From: DASRAA01 sp036512955
GTDB lineage: Bacteria; Acidobacteriota; Terriglobia; Terriglobales; Acidobacteriaceae
Assembly: GCA_036512955.1 (NCBI GenBank)
Contig: DATBZX010000076.1
Location: 1 to 52,170 of the forward strand
Direction of reading: 5' to 3'
DNA: 52,170 bases
Positions 39,883 through 47,884 of the stretch are shown in pieces (position 1 is the first letter of the stretch; the number at the start of each line of letters is the position of its first letter). Under the pieces are notes generated by a model. The model saw only the letters and a program-made list of their open reading frames with translations, was not told the DNA's origin and did not search any database. Position numbers and translations under genes: made by a program.

Positions 39883-40257
39883 CTATGACTTCATTTCGTT
39901 GCCAACTGGCAGCGCAGCCCTGACCTGTTCGACAGTCAAGAGAGGGTTGGCGACTTCCACAATCAGCTCGTTGTAGCGCTCATCCCGTAATTCGATGACC
40001 ACCGTGTTCTCGGGATCGTGTACGTCCCAAAAAATACGCCTGCCGTGTTGATAAAACGTTCCGGCGGTAAGCACTCCCGGGATGTCGGTCCCTGGACAAT
40101 GGATGCCGTGCCACCAGCCCCGGGCCACCTCTGGATCAGCTCGTATTCCCGCAATGTGCCGAAGTGGGATTTCAAGCGAACTCTTCAGCGCCCACAACCT
40201 GTCGATGCCCAGGACGTGCAATTCAAGGCTGCCGCCCGAAATTGTTAAATCCACCAT
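39883..40257 (-). CDS. conserved hypothetical, bacterial PH-like
   Basis: A 124-residue soluble protein. TISGGSLELHVLGIDRLWALKSSLEIPLRHI looks like the opening strands of a bacterial PH-like domain. VFFDVHDPENTVVIELRDERYNELIVEVANP (IFWDVHDP in this copy) continues it and ends in an amphipathic helix LTVEQVRAAL. This pattern occurs in many small proteins of unknown role. It sits between cobO and accD on one strand and is probably cotranscribed with accD (19-base gap). TACACT 14 bases before the ATG may be a -10 box. Confidence 0.7.
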   Translation of the reverse strand: MVDLTISGGSLELHVLGIDRLWALKSSLEIPLRHIAGIRADPEVARGWWHGIHCPGTDIPGVLTAGTFYQHGRRIFWDVHDPENTVVIELRDERYNELIVEVANPLLTVEQVRAALPVGNEMKS

Positions 40258-40304
40258 TCAGGTCAGGATTCAGTGTAGCCGACAGGGGCAAGAGTTGTCG
40301 CCGC

Positions 40305-40841
40305 TTAGTATTCAATGCCCCGCTGCGCCTCGATGCCCTTGGTGTAGGCGTGCTTGACTTCCTTCATCTCGGTGACGGTGTCGGCGATTTCGATAATACT
40401 GGGATGGGCGTTGCGTCCGGTGAGAATGACGTGAACCATCTCGGGCTTCTTCTTTAAGGCCGCGACGACTTTCTCGGGATCGAGCATCTTGTAGCTGATG
40501 GCGTAATTGATTTCGTCGAGGATCACCAGGTCCCATGCGCCGGAGAGGATGGCCTGCTCGGCTTCTGCCCAAGCTTCTTCGACCATTCGTACATCTTCGG
40601 GATCGGTTTCCGCGCCGCCGACCTTCACGAAGCCGCGTCCCATCTGCTTCATGATGAAGTTGTCGCCGAACGCCTTGACGGCATCGAGTTCGCCGTAATG
40701 CCAGGAGCCTTTGAGGAATTGCAGCATGAGCACCTTCAAGCCGTTGCCCACCGCGCGCAGGCCCGTCCCCATGGCAGCGGTTGTTTTGCCCTTGCCGGGT
40801 CCGGTGTTGACGATGATGAGGCCTCGACGTACGTCTGGCAT
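40305..40841 (-). CDS. cobO: cob(I)alamin adenosyltransferase, CobO/BtuR type
   Basis: CobO/BtuR transfers the adenosyl group from ATP to cob(I)alamin to make adenosylcobalamin. The 178-residue P-loop protein has LIIVNTGPGKGKTTAAMGTGLRAVGNG near residue 8 (Walker A), QFLKGSWHYGELDAV, and DLVILDEINYAISYKMLD as the Walker B-like segment. VHVILTGRNAHPSIIEIADTVTEM and KHAYTKGIEAQRGIEY at the end are family features. GGGGAG lies about 8 bases before the ATG. No other cobalamin genes or a B12 riboswitch are visible nearby. Confidence 0.93.
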   Translation of the reverse strand: MPDVRRGLIIVNTGPGKGKTTAAMGTGLRAVGNGLKVLMLQFLKGSWHYGELDAVKAFGDNFIMKQMGRGFVKVGGAETDPEDVRMVEEAWAEAEQAILSGAWDLVILDEINYAISYKMLDPEKVVAALKKKPEMVHVILTGRNAHPSIIEIADTVTEMKEVKHAYTKGIEAQRGIEY

Positions 40842-41116
40842 GGTGCGGTCTCCCCAGTGATCTGCGAATTCCTAGCTTAGCAGTTTGCGTTTCGGATTCG
40901 CGCAGCGATTGTCCCAAGTCCAGCGCGGCGCTGGTTTCTTAAGCTCGGCTTCAGACACGTGTCCTAAGTGCTGAGAAACTCCCGAGAAATTGTTAAGAAT
41001 GCTGAAATCGCCACGTCGAACTCAACTATGCGTTCGATGGAGGGTTTGCATGGTCGTACACGATGTGGTGGCACCACTGATCGTCGAAGGTAAGAGAGAT
41101 GGATCGGGAGGGCACA

Positions 41117-41539
41117 ATGAAACGGAAACTGAATTTCGTATTGCTGATGGCGCTGGGCGCCGCGATGGTTAGCGTTACGGCAGCAGCGCAGAACACGGCC
41201 CGAATCAATGATCGCGAACAGGCGCGGGATGACTACGCGACCTACGATGCTAGCTCGAGCGCATGGTTGCTCCGACAGGTCGATTGGGACGACCGTCACC
41301 GCTGCGATGGCGATCACGACCGGAACGATCGGCACTGCTATTGGCGAGGCCGCGATGATGATCGCTATCGGAATCAGTATTACGCGCGCGGCAACGGCTA
41401 CTACGGAAGCGCACCGGGCTACGGCCAGGGTGGCGGGTATGACCAGCGCGGCCGTTGGCAAGCCGACCCCGGCGGGTGGTATGACCGTAAAGGCAAATGG
41501 CATAGCTACAAGCGCAATGGTCACGGCGATGACCGATAA
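41117..41539 (+). CDS. secreted Gly/Asp/Tyr-rich protein, unknown
   Basis: A 140-residue exported protein. ATG 41117 has GGGAGG 6 bases upstream, and a signal peptide covers KRKLNFVLLMALGAAMVSVTAAAQ. The mature part is charged and polar, with many Asp, Arg and His (WDDRHRCDGDHDRNDRHCYW) and a Gly/Tyr-rich stretch (ARGNGYYGSAPGYGQGGGYD). It ends in RGRWQADPGGWYDRKGKWHS. No family recognised. Similar low-complexity exported proteins are common in this phylum. Confidence 0.65.
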   Translation: MKRKLNFVLLMALGAAMVSVTAAAQNTARINDREQARDDYATYDASSSAWLLRQVDWDDRHRCDGDHDRNDRHCYWRGRDDDRYRNQYYARGNGYYGSAPGYGQGGGYDQRGRWQADPGGWYDRKGKWHSYKRNGHGDDR

Positions 41540-41610
41540 ACGCCTTTCGGCTGTTGCCTGAAGCCAGCATGAGAAAAACATTGCTGGAGCCGATCGACAA
41601 AGGTAATGAA

Positions 41611-41643
41611 AGAGGTCTGGACGCGAGTCCAGGCCTCTTCTTT
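41611..41643 (+). terminator. intrinsic terminator before the DUF971 gene
   Basis: AGAGGTCTGGAC (41611-41622) pairs with GTCCAGGCCTCT (41627-41638) over GCGA, with a single-position mismatch, followed by TCTTTATT. It lies about 70 bases past the secreted protein's stop. Confidence 0.75.
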
Positions 41644-41723
41644 ATTGGCGAAGATCAGGACCGGTGCACGCACGGCATCCCACCGCGGTTATCTGCGATA
41701 CTAGAGAGTAGGTTGTCGCAGAA

Positions 41724-42140
41724 ATGCTTGCGAAGAAGAATGCAATCATGGAATTGGTAGCAGATCCCAAGTCCGTCAAGGTGAACAAAACCGCCGGTAC
41801 GGGGATGGACATCGAATGGAAGGACGGCCATCGCAGCTCGTACACCTTCGTTTTTCTGCGCGACGCATGCCCATGTGCGCTGTGTCAGGAAGAACGCGAC
41901 AAAGACGGCCGCCAGCCGGGCGATCCCTTGAAACCGGTTGCGGGTGCGCTGCCGATGTACAAGGCGCTGGCGCGTCCGACCGAGGTCGAACCCGTGGGCA
42001 AATACGGCATCCGATTCACCTGGAACGACGGCCACCAGCATGGCATCTACTCGTGGCAATTCCTCCGCGAAAACTGCCCGTGCCGAGACTGCAAGGCCGA
42101 GCGGTTACGAGCGGTCGCGAAGGGCAGCAAGCCCAACTGA
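41724..42140 (+). CDS. DUF971-domain protein
   Basis: A 138-residue protein of the DUF971 (gamma-butyrobetaine hydroxylase N-terminal-like) type. SYTFVFLRDACPCALC near residue 43 and SWQFLRENCPCRDCKAE near 110 match the paired 'LR..CPC..C' segments of the family, suggesting a metal- or iron-sulfur-related role. The first ATG is 41724, and a second at 41748 would shorten it by eight residues; neither has a strong ribosome-binding site. It precedes the helicase gene on the same strand. Confidence 0.82.
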   Translation: MLAKKNAIMELVADPKSVKVNKTAGTGMDIEWKDGHRSSYTFVFLRDACPCALCQEERDKDGRQPGDPLKPVAGALPMYKALARPTEVEPVGKYGIRFTWNDGHQHGIYSWQFLRENCPCRDCKAERLRAVAKGSKPN

Positions 42141-42217
42141 TCGCGCAGATTGACTTCGGTTCTACGGCGCGGCGTGATGACCGCGCCGATTTGTTTGAGC
42201 GTTGGAATTGCACACGC

Positions 42218-42251
42218 CGTATCGGCACGACTAAAGTCGTGCCCTGATACG
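42218..42251 (+). repeat. palindromic hairpin before the helicase gene
   Basis: GGCACGACT/AGTCGTGCC (42224-42232, 42235-42243) around AA, extended by CGTATC before and GATACG after, giving a long nearly perfect palindrome. It lies 43 bases before the helicase start. Confidence 0.85.
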
Positions 42252-42293
42252 AAGCTCCTTCGAGGAAACAACAGGGATTTCAGGAAACAAGAT

Positions 42294-44858
42294 TTGTCGT
42301 ATCTCTCAAAGTTAAATCCGCAGCAGCGTGAGGCAGTCGAAACCGCCAGTGGGCCAGTATTGATACTTGCTGGCGCGGGCAGCGGCAAGACGCGGGTCAT
42401 TACCTACCGCATCGCGCACTTGATCGATCATGTAGGCGTGGCACCGGACTCGATACTGGCCGTCACCTTCACCAATAAGGCTGCCAGCGAGATGGCAAGT
42501 CGCGTCGAGTCGCTGGTCGGGGGCCGCACGTTGGCCAAGCCGCTGATCGCAACCTTTCACTCGTTTTGCGTGCGTTTGCTGCGGCGCGATATCGAGACCC
42601 TGCAGATCGGCGGCAAAGGGTACCGCAAAGACTTTGTGATCTACGACGAGGCAGACCAACAGAGCGTGGTCAAAACCGCGATGAAGCGACTGGGGATTGA
42701 CCACAAGCAGCTAACGCCGCGCAGCGTGCTCTCGCAGATTTCGTGGGCCAAAAACCACATGCGCGATCCGCAGGAGGTTTACCTCGAATCCGGGGACCCG
42801 AAGACGGAGCGAGTGGCGCACATTTACGAGGTGTACAAACAGGAACTGGCGAAATCGAACGCGCTCGACTTCGATGACCTGCTGCTCTATGCGGTGCGCG
42901 TGCTGAAGGCGTCCGGCGAAACCCGCGAGCGCTATAACCGCCGTTACCGGCACATCCTGGTCGACGAATACCAGGACACCAACCGACCGCAATACGAACT
43001 GATGCGGATGCTCGCGGGCGAAGAACACAACGTATGCGCCGTGGGAGACGAGGACCAGAGCATCTACTCGTGGCGGGGCGCGGACATCCGCAACATCCTG
43101 GAATTCGAGAAGGATTTCCCCGACGCGCGCATCGTCCGACTGGAGCAGAACTACCGCTCGACCCAAACCATCCTGCAAGCGGCTTCGGCGGTGGTATCGC
43201 GAAATATCAAGCGCAAGGGCAAGAACCTTTGGACCGAGCGTTTGGGCGGGGCGAAGGTCGGCTACTACGAAGCTCCCGATGGAGAGAACGAGGCGCTATT
43301 CGCCGCCGACTACATCGCCAAGTATTTGCGCCAGGGGGTGGCCGAGAATGGCGAAGTGCCGCGCGCGGCGGTGCTGTATCGCACCAATTCGCAATCGCGC
43401 CTGCTGGAAGAGGCAATGCGGCGCTATCAGTTGAAGTACCACGTTGTGGGAGGCTTCAGTTTTTACGAGCGCGCAGAAATCAAGGACCTGATCTCGTATC
43501 TTAAGGCGATCCAGAATCCCGACGACTCCATTGCCATGCAGAGGATCATAAACACTCCCACTCGCGGGATCGGGAAGAATACGACTGAGACGCTGGAAAG
43601 GGTTGCGCTGGAGACCGGCCTGTCGCTGTGGGGCGCAATGGGGCAGGCGATCAGCCGCGAGTTGCTGCCGCCCCGGGCGCTGGCAGCGTTGAAAGGCTTC
43701 AAGCAGTTAATCGACGATGCCAGAGCGATGTATCTCGGATCGTTTCAGGAGCGCATGGAGGCAACCGCTTCTCCGACGCAGGAAGCCGGTCCGATCTCTG
43801 AACAGCCGGCTGATGACGAAGACCTCCAGCACGCCATGGACTTTTCAGCGGATATGTTCGGCGACGACGAATCGACTGAGTTCAACGCAGCGGCGATGGG
43901 CGCGCAGGAATCATCGATTCCTGAGGGTGAAGAGGCGGTCGAAGGGTTTCGTGCACCCGGCGATGCTGCCTCGACAGCCGAACTGCTGAAATTCCTGATC
44001 GACCGCACGGGCTACATCAAGCAACTGGAGGAGGAGGACACGCCCGACGCGCTCGCCCGGGTGGAGAACTTACGCGAATTGGTGAATGCTGCCATGGATT
44101 CGCGCGACCGGGACGAAACGCTGAATGAATTTCTCGACCATGCGGCTCTGGTGAGTGATGCCGATGATTACGACGAAAACTCGCGCATCACATTGATGAC
44201 CCTCCACGCGGCCAAGGGACTGGAGTTTCCGCTGGTTTTCCTGGTAGGGCTCGAAGAAGGGCTATTTCCACATTCGCGCACACTGCTGGCGCCTGACGAC
44301 ATCGAGGAAGAGAGGCGTCTTTGCTATGTCGGCATGACGCGCGCGATGGACACGCTGATCCTGACCCACGCCCGCTATCGCCGCCGCTACGGCACTGATA
44401 TGCCCGAGGCGAGTATTCCCTCGCGCTTCCTGGAAGAGCTGCCTCCGGAGTTGCTGCAAGACCTCGGAACGCCACGGCGCGCGGCATCGGTGGTCGCGCA
44501 GGACGAAGGGACTTCGAGCCATTACTCGTATGAAGACGAGGACCAGCGTCCGCAGTACGGACGACCCAAGACGAAGCCGCAAAATGCGTACCGCGGCGCC
44601 TCGTATAACTCGATCGGCAACATCGCGGACTTTTTCGCGTCGCGCGGCAAGAAGTTTACGCTACCCAAAATGGCGCCGACGGAAGCCCCGGGGCGCACCG
44701 GCTTCCGCCCTGGACAGCGCGTTCGTCACCCAAAATACGGCGAGGGAATGGTGTACCAACGTGAGGGGGATGGGGAAAACGCGAAGATTACGGTACAATT
44801 TACTAAGTTCGGCTTGAAAAAGCTGGTGGAGAAGTACGCCCAACTGGAAAAGGCGTAA
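42294..44858 (+). CDS. pcrA: UvrD/PcrA-type ATP-dependent DNA helicase
   Basis: A superfamily 1 helicase of about 854 residues, unwinding DNA in repair and replication. I chose TTG 42294 (AGGA 8 bases upstream) because it starts LSYLSKLNPQQREAVE, the family N-terminus, and because earlier starts cross the hairpin at 42224. Motifs: ILAGAGSGKTRVITYRIA (I), TFHSFCVRLLRRD (Ia), ILVDEYQDTNRPQ (II), VGDEDQSIYSWRGAD (III), LEQNYRSTQTIL (IV), TLHAAKGLEFPLVFLVGLEEG (V) and LCYVGMTRAMDTL (VI). An acidic insert near residues 510-590 is variable. The C-terminal RVRHPKYGEGMVYQREGD is the usual UvrD tail domain. Confidence 0.95.
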   Translation: MSYLSKLNPQQREAVETASGPVLILAGAGSGKTRVITYRIAHLIDHVGVAPDSILAVTFTNKAASEMASRVESLVGGRTLAKPLIATFHSFCVRLLRRDIETLQIGGKGYRKDFVIYDEADQQSVVKTAMKRLGIDHKQLTPRSVLSQISWAKNHMRDPQEVYLESGDPKTERVAHIYEVYKQELAKSNALDFDDLLLYAVRVLKASGETRERYNRRYRHILVDEYQDTNRPQYELMRMLAGEEHNVCAVGDEDQSIYSWRGADIRNILEFEKDFPDARIVRLEQNYRSTQTILQAASAVVSRNIKRKGKNLWTERLGGAKVGYYEAPDGENEALFAADYIAKYLRQGVAENGEVPRAAVLYRTNSQSRLLEEAMRRYQLKYHVVGGFSFYERAEIKDLISYLKAIQNPDDSIAMQRIINTPTRGIGKNTTETLERVALETGLSLWGAMGQAISRELLPPRALAALKGFKQLIDDARAMYLGSFQERMEATASPTQEAGPISEQPADDEDLQHAMDFSADMFGDDESTEFNAAAMGAQESSIPEGEEAVEGFRAPGDAASTAELLKFLIDRTGYIKQLEEEDTPDALARVENLRELVNAAMDSRDRDETLNEFLDHAALVSDADDYDENSRITLMTLHAAKGLEFPLVFLVGLEEGLFPHSRTLLAPDDIEEERRLCYVGMTRAMDTLILTHARYRRRYGTDMPEASIPSRFLEELPPELLQDLGTPRRAASVVAQDEGTSSHYSYEDEDQRPQYGRPKTKPQNAYRGASYNSIGNIADFFASRGKKFTLPKMAPTEAPGRTGFRPGQRVRHPKYGEGMVYQREGDGENAKITVQFTKFGLKKLVEKYAQLEKA

Positions 44859-44962
44859 GGCTCCCGAAATCAAGGCGAAGGATCGCAGGCTTGATTGTCA
44901 GGCCTAACGGGCGTTTAGAAGCGCCGCCTTCGAATCCAAGATCACAAAGGAACGCAGTATTC

Positions 44963-45118
44963 ATGGCAAATACCAAGAGCATTACCGACAAGATAGAGCG
45001 CAAGAAGGTCAAGCGCGTAGCACGCAAGAAAGCGGCCCCGAAAGCTCCTCGCACCTATGCCCGGGGATCGGCGAAGCGTAAGGTCAAGAAGATGGCGCGC
45101 GGCCAGTCGAAACGTTAG
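44963..45118 (+). CDS. small very basic protein, unknown
   Basis: A 51-residue protein of extreme positive charge: SITDKIERKKVKRVARKKAA, then PKAPRTYARGSAKRKVKKMA and RGQSKR. Apart from a few Asp and Glu it is nearly all Lys, Arg, Ala and Val, like histone H1/HC1-type tails or ribosome-associated basic peptides. ATG 44963 has AAAGGA about 11 bases upstream; an earlier in-frame start is possible but adds non-basic sequence. It follows the helicase by 105 bases and has its own terminator, supporting a real gene. It is too short for family assignment by eye. Confidence 0.7.
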   Translation: MANTKSITDKIERKKVKRVARKKAAPKAPRTYARGSAKRKVKKMARGQSKR

Positions 45119-45151
45119 TTCGTAGACGCCCGCGTCCCAGAAAACACGAAG

Positions 45152-45184
45152 GCTCCAGCCCGCTCGTCGGGTTGGAGCTTTTTT
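45152..45184 (+). terminator. intrinsic terminator after the small basic gene
   Basis: GCTCCAGCCCG (45152-45162) pairs with CGGGTTGGAGC (45168-45178), with a G-T wobble, followed by TTTTTT (45179-45184). Confidence 0.9.
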
Positions 45185-45213
45185 GCTGATAAGGGTAGGG
45201 ACGCGGAGATGTA

Positions 45214-46188
45214 TCAGTGGGGAGATGCGGAGGTAGTGGCCGGCGAATTCCCAGCCGTGGACTTTGCAGCAGGGTCGCTTGGGTTCGCGCCGGCATTCTT
45301 ATTGCGCTCATCGAGATTCACCAACTCAGAACCCACGGGCTGTTGCAAAGCGAATTGGTCCTCGGAGATAGGCTGGTTCAGCGTAAGCTTCACCATGATC
45401 AGGCGAATGTCGTACTCTTCCTGCGGCCGCTTGATATCGATGAGACCGGGAAACGGAATGCCGTCGTAATCCTTGAACGTCTCGTAGCTGGCTTCGGTAA
45501 CCCGGTTGCCCTGATCATCAAAAGTGATCTGTCGATGGGGCCTCAGGTTGGTGCGGTCGAACACGACCTTGCGCGCCAGCATCCATGCTTTGTCGGTCCG
45601 CCGGATCACATCCAGGATGTAATTGGGTTGCTGGACCATTTTCTTGGTTTGAGCGTCGAACACCATCTCGTTACTGCTCTCCAGTACAGCGACCTCATTC
45701 TGGGGGTCGACCTCTTGCAGTAACAAGGCATCGTAGATGGACTGGGGACGAATGGTGTCCAAGGGATTGGAGGAGTCTTTAATGGCCTGGTTATGCCCGA
45801 TGTAGAACTTGTTGGTGGCCGGAATGGACAACTTGAATTCATGGCCATCGCTCACCATGTCGAACGCTTTGTTGCGGACAATGGGATAGAGTCCAATCAT
45901 GCGCATCATGTTAGGTTTGCGCACCAGAACGTAGCCTCGGATCTCCTTGAAATCAGTGATCTTGCCCCGCTTTTCGCCCCCTACTGAGCTGTCGATGTCG
46001 ACTGTCGCGTTCAGGGTCTTGATGCGCGCAGCTTCCTGGTTGAGCCGATTGACAAGTTGCTCCTGGGTGGCCGTCTGCAGCTTGGCGTTGCTGAGCCGCA
46101 CTTCGACCGTGCGGGTGCGGAATAGACAGCCGGGTGCACCCAGTAAGAGCGCGAATACGGCTGGGATTAAAGGTCGGGAAAGCTTCAT
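45214..46188 (-). CDS. LolA-like outer-membrane lipoprotein
   Basis: A 324-residue lipoprotein with the lipobox ALLLGAPGC near residue 17. The mature part is beta-rich: RIKTLNATVDIDSSVGGEKRGKI, GYVLVRKPNMMRMIGLYPI, DGHEFKLSIPATNKFYIG and KDYDGIPFPGLIDIKRPQEEY. The layout fits the LolA/LolB and DUF4292-type fold of proteins that bind or carry lipids. The C-terminal 30 residues are low-complexity Ala/Ser/Pro. It is the last gene of a minus run with mltG and ruvX, though a 121-base gap separates it from mltG. Confidence 0.75.
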   Translation of the reverse strand: MKLSRPLIPAVFALLLGAPGCLFRTRTVEVRLSNAKLQTATQEQLVNRLNQEAARIKTLNATVDIDSSVGGEKRGKITDFKEIRGYVLVRKPNMMRMIGLYPIVRNKAFDMVSDGHEFKLSIPATNKFYIGHNQAIKDSSNPLDTIRPQSIYDALLLQEVDPQNEVAVLESSNEMVFDAQTKKMVQQPNYILDVIRRTDKAWMLARKVVFDRTNLRPHRQITFDDQGNRVTEASYETFKDYDGIPFPGLIDIKRPQEEYDIRLIMVKLTLNQPISEDQFALQQPVGSELVNLDERNKNAGANPSDPAAKSTAGNSPATTSASPH

Positions 46189-46309
46189 ACCAGACGGGCC
46201 AAATGCTGATCCAAAGTAGTTAGTATATCTCGGACTGGCAGACCGTGCGGATTGGGAAGGGGCCGCGCCGATCTTGTGCTTGCGAACTCAAATTCCCTGC
46301 AAGATCAGA

Positions 46310-47299
46310 TTATCGAGACGCCGCAGTGGCCTTGCGGTACGCGGCCACGTTCCTGGCGTGCTCTTCGAGACTGCCGGAAAAACGGTGGTGTCCGTTGTTA
46401 TCGCTCACGAAGTAGAGAAACTCGCTTTGGGCCGGGTGCATCGAGGCTTGCAGCGCTGCGACTCCCGGATTGGCTATGGGGCCGGGCGGTAACCCATGGA
46501 ATTTATAAGTGTTGTAGGGGGAATCGGACTGCAGGTCAGACTGGTAAATCGTTCCCCGGTATCTTCCGGCCAGTAATGCCGCATAAATGACCGTGGGGTC
46601 GGCCCCCAACGCCATGTTCTTGTCGAGCCGGTTGAAATACACGCTGGCCACCAGGGGACGCTCGTCGGCCACCGCTGTTTCTTTCTCAACGATCGACGCC
46701 ATGGTGACGATGCGATGGATGTCGGGCGCGCCCAGCAAGCCGATCTTCTGCGCAGTCTGGCGGAAGCGGTGCACCATGGCAGCGGCAATCTCGTGCCCCG
46801 TATCGATACGGGTGAACTGGTAGGTGTCGGGAAAGAGGTATCCTTCCAGCGACTTTGCCTGGGGATCGATATCGCGCAGCAGCTGCAAGTCATTCTGGGC
46901 AGCGGTAAGGAAGTCGGCGGCAGAGCCTAAACCAGCCTGTTCGACGACGGCCGCGATGTCGTAAATGTTGTATCCCTCGGGTACGACAACGGTACGGGCG
47001 AAAACATCGCCACGCAATACGCGGTCCCGCACCTCCAGGGCATTGGCAGGCACATCGAATTTGTACTCACCCGCCTTGAGGCTTCCCTGGCCCTTGGCGT
47101 AGTGCACCATCAGGAAAGCGCTGGCGCTGCGGATGATGCCCTCCCGCTGCAACGTCTGGGCGATGTGACGGGTACTCCAACCGGGACGCAGCAGGACGAA
47201 TTTTGTGTCGCCTGGGTTGACCGGGAGCCATACCGCCCAGGCGAACCACAGGGCACATCCCAGCAGGACCAGCACGATGAGTTTGAAAAGAGTTCGCAC
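46310..47299 (-). CDS. mltG: endolytic peptidoglycan transglycosylase MltG
   Basis: MltG cuts nascent glycan strands and helps set their length. The 329-residue protein has an N-terminal membrane anchor (LFKLIVLVLLGCALWFAWAVW) and a LysM-like region. The YceG domain has VTMASIVEKETAV near residue 195, holding the conserved catalytic Glu, then RPLVASVYFNRLDKNMALGADPTVIY and SPYNTYKFHGLPPGPIANPG. GTG 47299 is the start with no clear Shine-Dalgarno. The neighbouring ruvX gene is a frequent partner of mltG in other genomes. Confidence 0.94.
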   Translation of the reverse strand: MRTLFKLIVLVLLGCALWFAWAVWLPVNPGDTKFVLLRPGWSTRHIAQTLQREGIIRSASAFLMVHYAKGQGSLKAGEYKFDVPANALEVRDRVLRGDVFARTVVVPEGYNIYDIAAVVEQAGLGSAADFLTAAQNDLQLLRDIDPQAKSLEGYLFPDTYQFTRIDTGHEIAAAMVHRFRQTAQKIGLLGAPDIHRIVTMASIVEKETAVADERPLVASVYFNRLDKNMALGADPTVIYAALLAGRYRGTIYQSDLQSDSPYNTYKFHGLPPGPIANPGVAALQASMHPAQSEFLYFVSDNNGHHRFSGSLEEHARNVAAYRKATAASR

Positions 47300-47358
47300 G
47301 AATAGGTTAGATGCTAACGGATGTCAGAAGTTTAGCCGATGAGACGCAGGAACCGGAC

Positions 47359-47823
47359 TTAATCGCGGTGTGAGCTACGAAATTCCATGAACGCCTGCAA
47401 AATCAGTACCGCTGCCAATTGATCGACGACTTCGGTCTTCCGGCGTCCGCTCATGTCCGTCTCGCCCAGCACTCGATTGGCTTCCACGGAGGTGAGGCGC
47501 TCATCGAACAAATGAACCGGCAGCTTGAACCGTTTCCGCAGTTCTGCGGCGAAATCCTCGACCTTTTCGGACTGGATCCCGTGCTCTCCGCTCATGCGGA
47601 GGGGAAGGCCCATCACGATCTCGCCGACGGCGTATTGCTTGATGGCGCGGCGCAGATGGTTGAAGTCATTCTGCTTGTTGCTGCGATGCAGGGTGGGCAG
47701 GCCTTGGGCCGTCAAGCCAAGTTCGTCCGTCACGGCCAGCCCGATCCGGCGCGAGCCGAAGTCAATGGCCATGAGGCGCACATGCCGGGATTTTTCCTCC
47801 GGTGACGTAGAAGTAATTTCCAT
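47359..47823 (-). CDS. ruvX: RuvX/YqgF family nuclease
   Basis: A 154-residue RNase H-fold protein; the family acts in 16S rRNA end maturation and was also proposed as a Holliday-junction resolvase. LMAIDFGSRRIGLAVTDELG near residue 17 holds the first catalytic Asp. EIVMGLPLRMSGEHG, LPVHLFDERLTSVEANRVL and a late DQLAAVLILQAF hold the other acidic residues. ATG 47823 gives the family's length. Divergent from the AI-2E permease gene. mltG follows 59 bases downstream on the same strand. Confidence 0.93.
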   Translation of the reverse strand: MEITSTSPEEKSRHVRLMAIDFGSRRIGLAVTDELGLTAQGLPTLHRSNKQNDFNHLRRAIKQYAVGEIVMGLPLRMSGEHGIQSEKVEDFAAELRKRFKLPVHLFDERLTSVEANRVLGETDMSGRRKTEVVDQLAAVLILQAFMEFRSSHRD

Positions 47824-47884
47824 ATTGAGCCCGCAAGGGTATCCTAATTCGAACTCGGTAAGTCGTGCGAGTAGGATAGGCGAG

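Noticed and set aside
40842..41116. Cobalamin riboswitch near cobO
   Set aside because: No B12-box-like sequence or long structured leader is visible; cobO has a short leader with its own ribosome-binding site.
42150..42293. Extended N-terminus for the helicase
   Set aside because: The extension crosses the hairpin at 42224 and lacks family similarity; TTG 42294 gives the standard UvrD start and has a ribosome-binding site.
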